Below, piece after piece: positions 41,870 through 50,915 of a DNA stretch of 64,000 bases; position 1 is the first letter of the stretch; each line of letters begins with the position of its first letter. Position numbers and translations under genes: made by a program. The DNA comes from Microbacterium sp. ProA8 (lineage in GTDB: Bacteria; Actinomycetota; Actinomycetes; Actinomycetales; Microbacteriaceae). The notes beneath the pieces are model-generated. The model was not told where the DNA came from. It ran no database searches and saw nothing but the letters and a program-made list of their open reading frames with translations. Where the stretch lies: positions 4,309,777 to 4,373,776 of the forward strand of contig NZ_CP157000.1 of NCBI RefSeq assembly GCF_039905635.1. Direction: 5' to 3'.

Positions 41870-44239
41870 ATGATCGTGACCCCACCGCGAGCCCTGCAGC
41901 GTCCCGCGCGCCGCGCCCCGCGTTTCGTGACCGCCGCCGTCGCGGCCGTCGCGGTGCTTGCGGGACTCCTCGTGCCCGGCGCCGGTTTCGCGGCGAGCCC
42001 CGAGCCCTCGCCGAGCCCGACGTCGACGATTCCCGCCGGCACCACCGTGTTCACGCTGTCGCCGCTCGCCAACGGCGTCGTGCGCCCGGGCGAGCCGCTG
42101 AGCGTCACCCTCTCGCTGCAGAACGGCACGGACGCCGCCACCGCCCCCTCGACCGTGACGCTGTCACTCGGCCGCACCCCGCTCGCCGACCGCGACGCGC
42201 TCGGCGACTGGCTCGACCAGGCGGAGGCGCCGCCGGAGCTCGAGCAGATCGCCACCGAGACCCTGGCCGGAGTCGAGCCGGGTGCGGTGGAACGACAGGG
42301 CATGACGATCGCGTCCGCGGATCCGGTCCTCGCAGGTCGCGCGCCCGGCGTGTACCCGCTCGCTGCGTCGTACGAGGGCGACGGCGGCACGGTGACCGCC
42401 ACGAGCGCGATGATCGTGCCTCCCGACGACGCCACGGACGTCGGCATCGGGGTCATCGTGCCGATCACCGCAGGCCCGCTGAGCGAGGGGCTGCTCACCT
42501 CGGAGCAGCTCGCCGAGCTGACGGCACCCGAGGGCGACCTGACCGTCCAGCTCGACGCGGTCACCGACACCGGGGCGATCCTCGCGGTGGACCCTGCCGT
42601 GCCGGCGGCGATCCGGGTGCTCGGCACCTCGGCGCCGACATCGGCGCTCGAGTGGCTCACGCGCCTCGAGAGCATGCAGAACTCGAGGTTCGCGCTGCAG
42701 TTCGGCGACGCCGACGTCACCGCGCAGCTGCAGGCCGGCGCCCCTCAGCCGCTCGCGCCGACGTCGTTCATCACCTACATGTCGCCGTCGGACTTCACCG
42801 CTCCCACGCCCACGCCGACCGCCACACCTGATCCCACCGCCTCCGGCACGCCGACACCGACGCCGACGCCGACACCGCAGCCGTCCGACTCGCTGCCGAG
42901 CACAGAGACGCTCCTCGCGATCGGCCCGGCCACGCGGCCGGGGGTCTTCTGGCCGGCCGACGGCACCGCCGACGCCGACATCGTCTCGCGCCTCGGCGCG
43001 CTCGGCACCGCGGCGGCACCCGCGACGACGATCGTCCCGTCGTCGACGACGCGGGCCGGAGCCGCCGGCCGCTCGGTGGCAGCCCGCGGTCTCGTCGGCG
43101 ACGCCGAGGTGCTCGTGTACGACAGCGATGTCTCGTCGGCCCTCGACGAAGCGTCGCAGAGCGACGAGCCCTGGCTCCGCGGTGCGCCCCTCACGGCCGC
43201 CACCGCGTACCTCGCCTTCGCCGCAGCCGACGCCGACGGCCCACTGCTCGTGACGGTCGGGCGCGGCGACGGACGCCCGGGCTTCGGACTGGCGGCCGCC
43301 ATCTCGGCCGCCGCGTCGGCGCCCGGCGTCACCCCCCGCACCCTCCCTGCAATCGCGGCGGCCGAGGCGCGGGAGGTCGAACTCGCCGACACCGAAGCCC
43401 CCCTGGAGCGGGCGGCTGCGGCATCCGCTCTCCTCGGCGAGGAGGGCGAGCTCGCGCGGTTCGCGACGATCCTCGACCAGCCGCCCCTGCTCACCGGCCC
43501 CGAGCGTGCCGAGATCCTGCAGGTGCTCGGCGCCGCGTGGATCGGCGACGACACCTGGCCCGCCACGATCGCCGACCACCGTGCGCAGACCGCGGACGCA
43601 CTCAACTCCGTGGCGCTGCTGCCGACCAGCCCGAGCGACCTGTACGGGTCGAGTGCCGCCCTGCGGTTCTGGGTGCGCAACGATCTGCCCTACCCCGTCA
43701 ACCTCGTGCTGTACACGACCCGCGACAACCTCCGCCTCGACGTCCAGGGCGAGACCCCCGTCGTCGCGACGCCGTCGAGCAACACGCGCGTCGAGGTGCC
43801 GGTGCAGGCGCGGGTGGGCCGAGGCGACGTCACCCTCAGCCTCCAGCTGCGCAGCCCCGCCTTCGTGGCGATCGGCGACCCGGAATCGGTCGAGATCAAC
43901 GTGTACGCCGACTGGGAGACCGCCGGCATCGCGGCCCTCGCCGTGCTTGTCGGCATCCTCCTCGTGATCGGCATCGTGCGCACCGTGCTGCGCATGCGCC
44001 GGCGACGACGGGGAACGGATGCCGTGGGCCCGGGCGCGGCTCGTGGGTCGGGCGAGGGTGCGGGCCCAGGGTCGGGCGCCGCAGTCGATCGCGCTGCGGC
44101 GGGCGACCACGCCGTGGCGGACGGTGACGCCCCTGCCGGCGGCGCCCCGCTGGACAGTGAGTCGCCGGCCAACGGCGACGCCGCGGCACCCGGCCGAGCT
44201 GTCGCCGACCCCGCCTCGAGCGACGAGCCCCAGCGATGA
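41870..44239 (+). CDS. DUF6049-family exported membrane protein
   Basis: 789 residues. Signal peptide (residues ~18-42: VTAAVAAVAVLAGLLVPGAG) and a large extracytoplasmic region. It includes a Thr/Pro linker (TPTPTATPDPTASGTPTPTP, about residues 305-340) and a late Ig-like part (NLVLYTTRDNLRLDVQGETP). A single TM helix near 690 (IAALAVLVGILLVIGIVRTV) is followed by a charged, Ala/Gly-rich cytoplasmic tail. It always sits before murJ in actinobacteria; here its stop overlaps the murJ start by 4 bp. The role is probably in cell-wall synthesis; the mechanism is unknown. A TAGAAT -10-like box lies at 41812-41817. Confidence 0.9.
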   Translation: MIVTPPRALQRPARRAPRFVTAAVAAVAVLAGLLVPGAGFAASPEPSPSPTSTIPAGTTVFTLSPLANGVVRPGEPLSVTLSLQNGTDAATAPSTVTLSLGRTPLADRDALGDWLDQAEAPPELEQIATETLAGVEPGAVERQGMTIASADPVLAGRAPGVYPLAASYEGDGGTVTATSAMIVPPDDATDVGIGVIVPITAGPLSEGLLTSEQLAELTAPEGDLTVQLDAVTDTGAILAVDPAVPAAIRVLGTSAPTSALEWLTRLESMQNSRFALQFGDADVTAQLQAGAPQPLAPTSFITYMSPSDFTAPTPTPTATPDPTASGTPTPTPTPTPQPSDSLPSTETLLAIGPATRPGVFWPADGTADADIVSRLGALGTAAAPATTIVPSSTTRAGAAGRSVAARGLVGDAEVLVYDSDVSSALDEASQSDEPWLRGAPLTAATAYLAFAAADADGPLLVTVGRGDGRPGFGLAAAISAAASAPGVTPRTLPAIAAAEAREVELADTEAPLERAAAASALLGEEGELARFATILDQPPLLTGPERAEILQVLGAAWIGDDTWPATIADHRAQTADALNSVALLPTSPSDLYGSSAALRFWVRNDLPYPVNLVLYTTRDNLRLDVQGETPVVATPSSNTRVEVPVQARVGRGDVTLSLQLRSPAFVAIGDPESVEINVYADWETAGIAALAVLVGILLVIGIVRTVLRMRRRRRGTDAVGPGAARGSGEGAGPGSGAAVDRAAAGDHAVADGDAPAGGAPLDSESPANGDAAAPGRAVADPASSDEPQR

Positions 44240-45849
44240 GCGGCATCGGGCGGGCGAGCGTCCTCATCGGCGCGGGCACGATCGTCTCGCGCTTGACCGG
44301 CTTCCTGCGCGCGGTCGTGCTGGTGTCGGCGGTGGGTGCGACCACCGCGGGGGGCAACGCGTTCGCGATCGCGAACCAGCTTCCCAACAACATCTACGCC
44401 ATCATCTCCACCGGCCTGCTGAGCGCAGTCGTCGTCCCCCAGATCGTGAAGGCCGCCGCACACGATGATGGCGGGCGGGCGTTCGTATCCAAGCTGTTCA
44501 CGCTCGGCACCGTGGTGCTGCTCGCAACCGCGGTCGTCGCCACGGTGGCCGCACCTTGGCTGGTCACGCTCTATGCGCCGGGCTTCTCGCCGGAGCAGCA
44601 AGCACTGGCGACGGCGTTCGCCTATTGGTGCCTGCCGCAGATCCTGTTCTACGGGCTCTTCGCCCTCGTCGGCGAGTCGCTCAATGCCCGCCGCGTCTAC
44701 GGCCCGTACACGTGGGCACCGATCGTCAACAACATCGTGTCGATCGCCGGTTTCGTGGCATTCATCTGGCTCTTCGGTCCGGCCGGAACGTCCACGGAGT
44801 GGACACCCACGATGGTCGCCGTGCTCGCCGGAACCGCCACGCTCGGCATCGTCGTGCAGACGGCCATCCTCTTCGCCTTCTGGCGGCGGACCGGGCTGCA
44901 CATCCGACCCGACTTCCGGTGGAAGGGCGTGGGCCTCGGCCAGATCGGAAAGCTGGCGGGCTGGACCTTCCTGATGGTCGTGGCCGGACAACTCGCCGGG
45001 ATCGTGCAATCCCAGGTGATGTCACAGGTCCCCGCGGGAGATCCTGGCGTCTTCGTCGCAGGCAACGCGTGGCTGCTCTTCATGCTGCCGTACTCGATCA
45101 TCGTGCTGTCGATCGGAACGCCGTACTTCACGCAGTTGAGCGAGCATGCCACGGCCGGACGCGACGAGGAGGTGCGCAGCGACATCAGTCGCAGCATCCG
45201 CATACTGGGCCTCTTCGTCGTCGCCGCGACCGCCGCACTGGCGGTGGCGGCGATCCCGGCGTCTCGCATCTTCACCGGAAGCCCCGCTGAGGCCACGGGC
45301 GCAGCCGGCGTCCTGCTCTGCTATCTCATCAGTCTCATTCCGCTTGCGGTGCTGTTCGTGGTGCAGCGAAGCTTCTACGCCTACGACGACACACGGACGC
45401 CGTTCATCTTCACCATCGTGCAGTGCGCGCTCGTCGTACTCACGGCCTGGGGCGCCCTCTGGGCCTTCGAAGCCGGCGTTCTGCCAGCCGCCCAGCTGAC
45501 CGCGGCGGTCGCTCTCGGCCAGTCCTTTTCCAGCGTCGTCCAGGTGATCATCGCGACCTGGCTGCTCAACCGGCGCCTCGGGGGCATCGGCGTCGGCTCG
45601 TGGCTGCTGTCGCTGGGGCGCTTCGTGCTCGCGGCGGTGCCCGCCGGTGCCGTGGGCTGGCTGGCCTTCCAGCTGATGGGCGGCGTCGATGGATGGACGG
45701 TGTCCGACAAGGTGCTCGGAGCGGTCGGTGCGGCGATCATCGGAGTGGTCGTGCTCGCGGTGTACGGCGCGATCCTCGCGCTCCTGCGCGCGCCCGAACT
45801 CTCGGTGGCGATGGGCCTCGTCCGGCGCTTCCTGCCGGGTCGCCGCTGA
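44236..45849 (+). CDS. murJ: Lipid II flippase MurJ
   Basis: A 537-residue, 14-helix MOP-superfamily flippase that moves lipid-linked peptidoglycan precursor across the membrane. Signatures: RASVLIGAGTIVSRLTGFLR (N-terminal amphipathic/TM1), GNAFAIANQLPNNIYAIIS, and the central Arg-rich loop regions. The ATGA overlap with the DUF6049 gene implies coupled translation. Unlike mycobacterial MviN it has no kinase-like C-terminal extension. Confidence 0.95.
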   Translation: MSGIGRASVLIGAGTIVSRLTGFLRAVVLVSAVGATTAGGNAFAIANQLPNNIYAIISTGLLSAVVVPQIVKAAAHDDGGRAFVSKLFTLGTVVLLATAVVATVAAPWLVTLYAPGFSPEQQALATAFAYWCLPQILFYGLFALVGESLNARRVYGPYTWAPIVNNIVSIAGFVAFIWLFGPAGTSTEWTPTMVAVLAGTATLGIVVQTAILFAFWRRTGLHIRPDFRWKGVGLGQIGKLAGWTFLMVVAGQLAGIVQSQVMSQVPAGDPGVFVAGNAWLLFMLPYSIIVLSIGTPYFTQLSEHATAGRDEEVRSDISRSIRILGLFVVAATAALAVAAIPASRIFTGSPAEATGAAGVLLCYLISLIPLAVLFVVQRSFYAYDDTRTPFIFTIVQCALVVLTAWGALWAFEAGVLPAAQLTAAVALGQSFSSVVQVIIATWLLNRRLGGIGVGSWLLSLGRFVLAAVPAGAVGWLAFQLMGGVDGWTVSDKVLGAVGAAIIGVVVLAVYGAILALLRAPELSVAMGLVRRFLPGRR

Positions 45850-46057
45850 CGCTCAGTCCTGCCGCGGGGTGTGCAGGGTCGGCGCCCGGGAGGGCACCGC
45901 CCTACGTGCCGCTCGCCGCGCCCGCAAGGGGACGGGGGACGGAATGCCGCGCGGTTACCATGTGTTGAGGCATCCGAAGCCTTCGCGTCCGTCGCGACGC
46001 GCTTCGCGAGCTTCACGAGGAGCGCCGCGAGCCTCCCAGGAAAGGAATGGTGCGCAC

Positions 46058-47044
46058 GTGCGTCAGGTCATCATCATCGGATCGGGTCCCGCGGGTTACA
46101 CGGCGGCGATCTATGCCGCGCGCGCGAACCTGAACCCGCTCGTCGTGGCGAGTTCGGTCGAGGCCGGCGGCGAGCTGATGAACACCACCGAGGTGGAGAA
46201 CTTCCCCGGGTTCCCCGAGGCGATCATGGGTCCTGACCTGATGGCCAAGATGCAGGAGCAGGCGGAGCGGTTCGGCGCCGAGGTGCTGTACGACGACGTC
46301 GTCGAGCTCGACATCGACGGCCCCGTGAAGAAGGTCACCCTCGGCAGCGGCGGCAGCCACGAGGCCGACGCGGTCATCTTCGCGACCGGTTCCGCGCCCC
46401 GCAAGATCGGCATCGAGGGCGAGTCCCGACTGTCGGGTCGCGGCGTCTCGTACTGCGCGACCTGCGACGGGTTCTTCTTCCGCGAGCGCGTGATCGCCGT
46501 CGTCGGCGGCGGCGACTCGGCGATGGAGGAGGCCACGTTCCTCACCAAGTTCGCGTCGAAGGTGTACGTCATCCACCGCCGCGACGAGCTGCGCGCGTCC
46601 AAGATCATGCAGGAGCGGGCGTTCAAGAACGAGAAGATCGAGTTCGTCTGGAACAGCGAGGTCGTCGACATCCTCGGTGAGGACGCCGTTTCGGGCATCG
46701 TCCTCAAGGACACCGTCGACGGCTTGACGCGCGAACTGCCGCTGGACGGCGTGTTCGTCGCGATCGGCTACGACCCGCGCACGCACCTGGTGCACCACAA
46801 GCTCGACCTCACGCCCGAGGGCACCATCTGGGTCGACGGCCGCTCCTCGCGCACTTCGGTGCCGGGCGTCTTCGCCGCGGGTGACGTGATCGACCCGACC
46901 TACCGCCAGGCGGTCACCGCCGCCGGCAGCGGCACCGTCGCGGCGCTCGACCTCGAGCACTACCTGGCCGGACTCGGCGAGGCGGGGGAGCCGGATGCCG
47001 CCGGTGACCAGATCGCCGGCCTTCCCGAGGTCAGCACGGTCTGA
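46058..47044 (+). CDS. trxB: Thioredoxin-disulfide reductase
   Basis: 328 residues. FAD motif VIIIGSGPAGYTAAIYAAR at the N-terminus, NADPH motif VIAVVGGGDSAMEEATFL, active-site SYCATCDG with C133/C136, and the C-terminal FAD motif GVFAAGDVIDPTYRQAVTAA. It reduces thioredoxin with NADPH in the cytosol. The GTG at 46058 lies 12 nt after AAAGGA; an ATG upstream is out of frame. trxA follows after 87 bp. Confidence 0.96.
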   Translation: MRQVIIIGSGPAGYTAAIYAARANLNPLVVASSVEAGGELMNTTEVENFPGFPEAIMGPDLMAKMQEQAERFGAEVLYDDVVELDIDGPVKKVTLGSGGSHEADAVIFATGSAPRKIGIEGESRLSGRGVSYCATCDGFFFRERVIAVVGGGDSAMEEATFLTKFASKVYVIHRRDELRASKIMQERAFKNEKIEFVWNSEVVDILGEDAVSGIVLKDTVDGLTRELPLDGVFVAIGYDPRTHLVHHKLDLTPEGTIWVDGRSSRTSVPGVFAAGDVIDPTYRQAVTAAGSGTVAALDLEHYLAGLGEAGEPDAAGDQIAGLPEVSTV

Positions 47045-47131
47045 GCCACGGGCGTGGCGACACGCCCGGGAACAATCGCGCGACCGGCGCTGTTCACACA
47101 ATCGACAGACTTCCATCGAAGGAGAAAACAG

Positions 47132-47455
47132 ATGACCGCCAAGGCGACGACCTCCGCCACGTTCGAGCAGGACGTGCTCCAGGCCGAGGGTCCGGTGCTC
47201 GTGGACTTCTGGGCGGAGTGGTGCGGCCCGTGTCGCATGGTCTCGCCCGTCCTCGACCAGATCCAGTCGGAGCACCCCGACAAGATCACCATCCTGAAGC
47301 TCAACGTCGACGAGAACCCCGATCTCGCGATGAAGTACCAGATCACCTCCATCCCCGCGATGAAGGTGTTCAACAAGGGTGCGGTCGAGACGACCATCAT
47401 CGGCGCGAAGCCGAAGTTCGCCCTCGAGAAGGACCTCGCCGCGTACATCGGCTGA
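47132..47455 (+). CDS. trxA: Thioredoxin
   Basis: 107 residues with the redox site WAEWCGPCRM (C31/C34), cis-Pro region QITSIPAMKVF and a Shine-Dalgarno AAGGAG. It reduces protein disulfides, being recharged by the adjacent trxB product. A strong hairpin follows. Confidence 0.97.
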   Translation: MTAKATTSATFEQDVLQAEGPVLVDFWAEWCGPCRMVSPVLDQIQSEHPDKITILKLNVDENPDLAMKYQITSIPAMKVFNKGAVETTIIGAKPKFALEKDLAAYIG

Positions 47456-47474
47456 GCGCTTCCCGTTCTTCACG

Positions 47475-47504
47475 AAAACCCCGTCGGTCCACCGGCGGGG
47501 TTTT
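47475..47504 (+). terminator. Rho-independent terminator of trxBA
   Basis: AAAACCCCG / CGGGGTTTT stem (9 bp) with a 12-nt loop partly self-pairing, ending in TTTT. It is 19 bp after the trxA stop and the best canonical terminator in the window. Confidence 0.85.
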
Positions 47505-47669
47505 CGCATTCTCATCGGGACTTCTCGGCGTATGCCGGCCGGGGCATCAATGATCTTTCGAACTCTCTTGCCGCCGCGTGTCGATCTGGGCGAGGCTTGT
47601 TCGACGCACAGAGTGAAGGGGCCACTCGGGCCCCGCAACCGGGCGCAGCCCCGACGGAAGGGAAACCTC

Positions 47670-48086
47670 ATGCGTTACATGCTCATCATGCAGGTCGGTG
47701 CCGAAGAGGCCGCCGCGTTCGACCCCGAGACCTACGACATGGCCGAGGCGTACGCCGCAATGGGGGCCTACAACGAGGAACTGCAGAAGGCCGGGGTGTT
47801 CCTCAGCGCCGAGGGACTGTCAGACGCCGCAGAAGGATTCCGCGTCGACTTCGACTCCGTGCCCCCCGCCGTGACAGACGGACCGTTCGCAGAAGCGCGG
47901 GAGGTGTTCACCGGTTTCTGGATCCTCGAGGTCGCCTCGCGCGAGGAGGCTGAGCACTGGGCCCGCAAGTGCCCGCTCGGACCCGGCACGGCGCTCGAGG
48001 TGCGGCGGGTGAACGACCTCAGCGACTTCGACCAGAGCGACGAGTGGGTCGCCAAGGAGCAGGAGTGGCGCGCCGCCAACGCCTGA
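47670..48086 (+). CDS. DGPF/YCII-domain protein, partner of the ECF42 sigma factor
   Basis: A 138-residue YCII-related protein. It starts MRYMLIMQVGAEEAAAF and contains the name-giving DGPF in PAVTDGPFAEAREVFTGFW, then EVASREEAEHWARKCP. DGPF proteins are the genomic partners and known targets of ECF42 sigma factors; here the sigma gene is 414 bp downstream. Their biochemical role is unclear. Start ATG after GGAAGGGAAA. Confidence 0.88.
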   Translation: MRYMLIMQVGAEEAAAFDPETYDMAEAYAAMGAYNEELQKAGVFLSAEGLSDAAEGFRVDFDSVPPAVTDGPFAEAREVFTGFWILEVASREEAEHWARKCPLGPGTALEVRRVNDLSDFDQSDEWVAKEQEWRAANA

Positions 48087-48095
48087 ACCCGCGTC

Positions 48096-48443
48096 TCAGC
48101 TCGCCTCGGCACGCACCGTCGGATCCCACCGGCGGTGCGTGTTGGCGTCGCCGAGCAGCGACCACACGGCGCGCGTGAGCGGGGGATACTCCAGGGCGAT
48201 CTGGCGCAGGACGCGATAGTGACGGCTCGCGTTGGGCCGCGACCCGCCATCCTCGGCGATGTTCTCGGCGCGCAGCAGGTACACGACCAGTTCGTCGACG
48301 GTCGGCAGGTCGTCCATGAACTCCCACGGGTCTTCGCCCGCGCGCAGCCGCTCGTGCACGAGCACCGAGAGTTCATCGGCGGCCTCTGCGCGCAGCAGTT
48401 CCAGGCTCGCTCTCCGTCGCAGGGTGTGCTCGTCGTTCGCCAC
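48096..48443 (-). CDS. Uncharacterised 115-residue acidic helical protein inside the ECF42 locus
   Basis: It reads VANDEHTLRRRASLELLRAE, later VHERLRAGEDPWEFMDDLPT and LRQIALEYPPLTRAVWSLLG, ending DPTVRAEAS. The composition is ordinary for a real soluble protein and the codon pattern is right, but I do not recognise a family. It faces the DGPF gene (9-bp gap) and is divergent from the sigma gene (57 bp between starts). It therefore shares the sigma promoter region and could be a regulator, or simply a neighbour. Confidence 0.65.
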   Translation of the reverse strand: MANDEHTLRRRASLELLRAEAADELSVLVHERLRAGEDPWEFMDDLPTVDELVVYLLRAENIAEDGGSRPNASRHYRVLRQIALEYPPLTRAVWSLLGDANTHRRWDPTVRAEAS

Positions 48444-48500
48444 CAATCCAGGGTACGACGCGATTCCGACAACGCGGGTCAGCCCGTTTACGCTGAGAGC

Positions 48501-49826
48501 ATGACCTCCGACGGGCACGCTCAGCGCGCCGTGGAGGCGGTGTGGCGCGACGAGTCCGCACGCATCGTCTCGGCCCTCACCCGCCATACCGGAGATTTCT
48601 CGTGGGCCGAGGACCTTGCGCAGGAAGCGCTGGTCGAAGCCCTGGCGACGTGGCCGAGCGGCGGCATCCCTGACAATCCGGGGGCCTGGCTCATGTCGGT
48701 CGCCAAGCGGCGGGCGATCGACGGATGGCGGCGGCGCGAGCGGATGGCTCAGCGCGAGCCGCTGTTCGTGTCGGAAGCGCTCCACGCCGAGTCGGTCGAC
48801 ACCGTTCCCGACGAGGCGGACCCCGACCACATCGACGACGACGTGCTGCGGCTCGTGTTCGTCGCGTGCCACCCTGTGCTTCCCGCACAGGCTCGGCTCG
48901 CGCTCACGCTGCGCACCGTCGCCGGCCTCACCACCGAGCAGATCGCGCGTGCGCTGCTCATGACGGTGCCGACGGTGCAGCAGCGGATCGTCCGCGCCAA
49001 GCGCGCGCTCGCGACCGAAGGCGTGGCGTTCGAAGTGCCGGATCGGGCCGAGCGGCCGGCCCGGCTCGCGAGCGTCCTGCAGGTGATCTACCTGCTCTTC
49101 ACCGAGGGGTACTCCGCCACGGAGGGGGAGGGGCTCGTGCGCCCCGACGTCGCGCGCGAAGCGGTGCGCCTCGGCCGGCAGCTCGCCGCGCTGATGCCCC
49201 GCGAACCCGAGATCTGGTCGCTGATCGCACTGATGGAGTTCCAGTCGTCGCGGTTCGGCGCGCGCATCGACGCCGAGGGACTGCCGCTGACCCTCGAGCA
49301 GCAGGACCGTCGCCGATGGGATCGTTCGGCGATCGCGCGCGGCAACGAGGCGATCGGGCGGGCGGCGCCTCCCGCCGGTCTCCCGGGCTCCGGCGCCGCG
49401 GGGGCCCTTGTCGAACGAGGCATCGGCTACTACGGACTGCAGGCGGCCATCGCACAGTGCCATGCGGTCGCCCCCACCTTCGCCGACACCGACTGGCAGC
49501 GGGTCCTCGGCCTCTACGACGCGCTCGACGCGCTCGCTCCTTCCGCCGTGGTCCGACTGAACCGCGCCGTCGCACTGTCGATGGCGGAAGGCCCCGAACA
49601 GGCCCTCCTCGAGGTGAATTCGCTCGAGTCGGAGCTGGCGGGCTTCCGCCCGCTGCCCGCCGTCCGGGCCGAGTTGCTCGAACGCCTCGGAGACACGGAT
49701 GCCGCAGCCGCCGCGTTCCTCGAAGCCGCCGCTCTTCCCGGCAACGACGCCGAGACGGCGCTCCTCCGCCGTCGTGCGGCGCAGGCCGCGTCCTCCGCGC
49801 CGGGGCGCACCCGGACCCACCGCTGA
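48501..49826 (+). CDS. ECF42-group RNA polymerase sigma factor with C-terminal extension
   Basis: 441 residues, far longer than a plain ECF sigma (~180). Region 2: WRDESARIVSALTRHTGDFSWAEDLAQEAL. Region 4: LTTEQIARALLMTVPTVQQRIVRAKRAL. After it come LLFTEGYSATEG, the DUF6596 signature, and a helical/TPR-like region to the end (IALMEFQSSRFGARID; RLNRAVALSMAEGPEQALLE). The ECF42 group has no anti-sigma gene and uses this extension for control. The DGPF gene nearby fits exactly. Confidence 0.92.
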   Translation: MTSDGHAQRAVEAVWRDESARIVSALTRHTGDFSWAEDLAQEALVEALATWPSGGIPDNPGAWLMSVAKRRAIDGWRRRERMAQREPLFVSEALHAESVDTVPDEADPDHIDDDVLRLVFVACHPVLPAQARLALTLRTVAGLTTEQIARALLMTVPTVQQRIVRAKRALATEGVAFEVPDRAERPARLASVLQVIYLLFTEGYSATEGEGLVRPDVAREAVRLGRQLAALMPREPEIWSLIALMEFQSSRFGARIDAEGLPLTLEQQDRRRWDRSAIARGNEAIGRAAPPAGLPGSGAAGALVERGIGYYGLQAAIAQCHAVAPTFADTDWQRVLGLYDALDALAPSAVVRLNRAVALSMAEGPEQALLEVNSLESELAGFRPLPAVRAELLERLGDTDAAAAAFLEAAALPGNDAETALLRRRAAQAASSAPGRTRTHR

Positions 49827-49937
49827 CGCGGGCCACGGTGTCCCACGCCTCATCCGTTAGACGTCAGTGCCCACGGCAGAGGGCGCTGAGATGCTTCCAA
49901 CCAAAGACCCGGCAGGCAGGGCCGTGGTGCCCCGCCA

Positions 49938-50915
49938 TCAAGCCGGGCCGTACTCGGTCTCTCCCAGCTCACCCAGGATGCGATTGAGGTCCTCGATGCT
50001 CGCGAAATCGATCGCGATCTGGCCTTTTCTTGCGGTCAGTGAGATCTTCACGCGGGTGTTGAGGCGGTCGCCGAGCCTTTCGGCAACCTCGTCGAGGTGA
50101 GCGCGGCGTGAGCCGGCCTGGGGTTTCACGGCGCGGTTGGGCGAGGCATCCGGAAGCTTCGCCGCAGCCTCCGCTGCACGCACCGACAGATCCTCGTTCA
50201 CGATCTTGTCGGCGAGGCGCTGCATCGCCGTGGCGTCCTCGAGGGAGAGGATCGCGCGGGCGTGACCGGCCGTCAGCACACCGGCGGCCACACGCTGCTG
50301 CACAGGCATCGGCAGCTTCAGCAGCCGGATCGTGTTGCTGATCTGCGGCCGCGAACGGCCGATGCGGGTCGCGAGCTCTTCCTGCGTGATGCCGAAGTCC
50401 TCGAGCAGCTGCTGGTACGCCGACGCCTCTTCGAGCGGGTTGAGCTCGGAGCGGTGAAGGTTCTCGAGGAGGGCGTCGCGGAGGAGGTGCTCGTCGGCGG
50501 TGTCGCGCACGATGGCCGGGATCGACGTGAGGCCGGCCTCTCGGGCGGCGCGCGTACGGCGCTCACCCATGATGAGCTCGTACTCGCCCTTCTCGTTGGT
50601 GCGCACCACGACCGGCTGCAGCACGCCGAATTCGCGCACGCTGTGCACGAGCTCCGCGAAGTGCTCGTGGTCGAAGTTCGTGCGCGGCTGGCGCGGGTTG
50701 GGAACGATGTCGTGCGGGTCGATGTGGGCGAGCCGCGCACCGGGAACCTCGACCAGGTTCTCCTGGGAGTCGGCGGTGACCGCTTCGACCGATGGTGCTT
50801 CATCGACCGCGACAGCACGCGGGAAGAAGACATCGGATGGGCGGTCGTCAGCCTGCTCGTTCGTCGGGATCAATGCGCCGATTCCGCGGCCGAGCCCTGT
50901 GCGCTTCGCAGCCAT
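49938..50915 (-). CDS. parB: Chromosome partitioning protein ParB
   Basis: 325 residues. An N-terminal region with VPNPRQPRTNFDHEHFAELV and IMGERRTRAA (the GERRxR CTP-binding motif) is followed by the HTH core (FGITQEELATRIGRSRPQIS) and a C-terminal dimer domain (AIDFASIEDLNRILGELG). It binds parS, loads CTP, and slides to form the partition complex with ParA and SMC. Its ATG overlaps the parA stop by one base. It is the expected reader of the parS sites at 52.6-61.1 kb. Confidence 0.97.
   Translation of the reverse strand: MAAKRTGLGRGIGALIPTNEQADDRPSDVFFPRAVAVDEAPSVEAVTADSQENLVEVPGARLAHIDPHDIVPNPRQPRTNFDHEHFAELVHSVREFGVLQPVVVRTNEKGEYELIMGERRTRAAREAGLTSIPAIVRDTADEHLLRDALLENLHRSELNPLEEASAYQQLLEDFGITQEELATRIGRSRPQISNTIRLLKLPMPVQQRVAAGVLTAGHARAILSLEDATAMQRLADKIVNEDLSVRAAEAAAKLPDASPNRAVKPQAGSRRAHLDEVAERLGDRLNTRVKISLTARKGQIAIDFASIEDLNRILGELGETEYGPA

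Noticed and set aside
44762..45296. Frames antisense to murJ
   Set aside because: No domain, and fully inside a well-supported gene; codon bias fits only the murJ frame.
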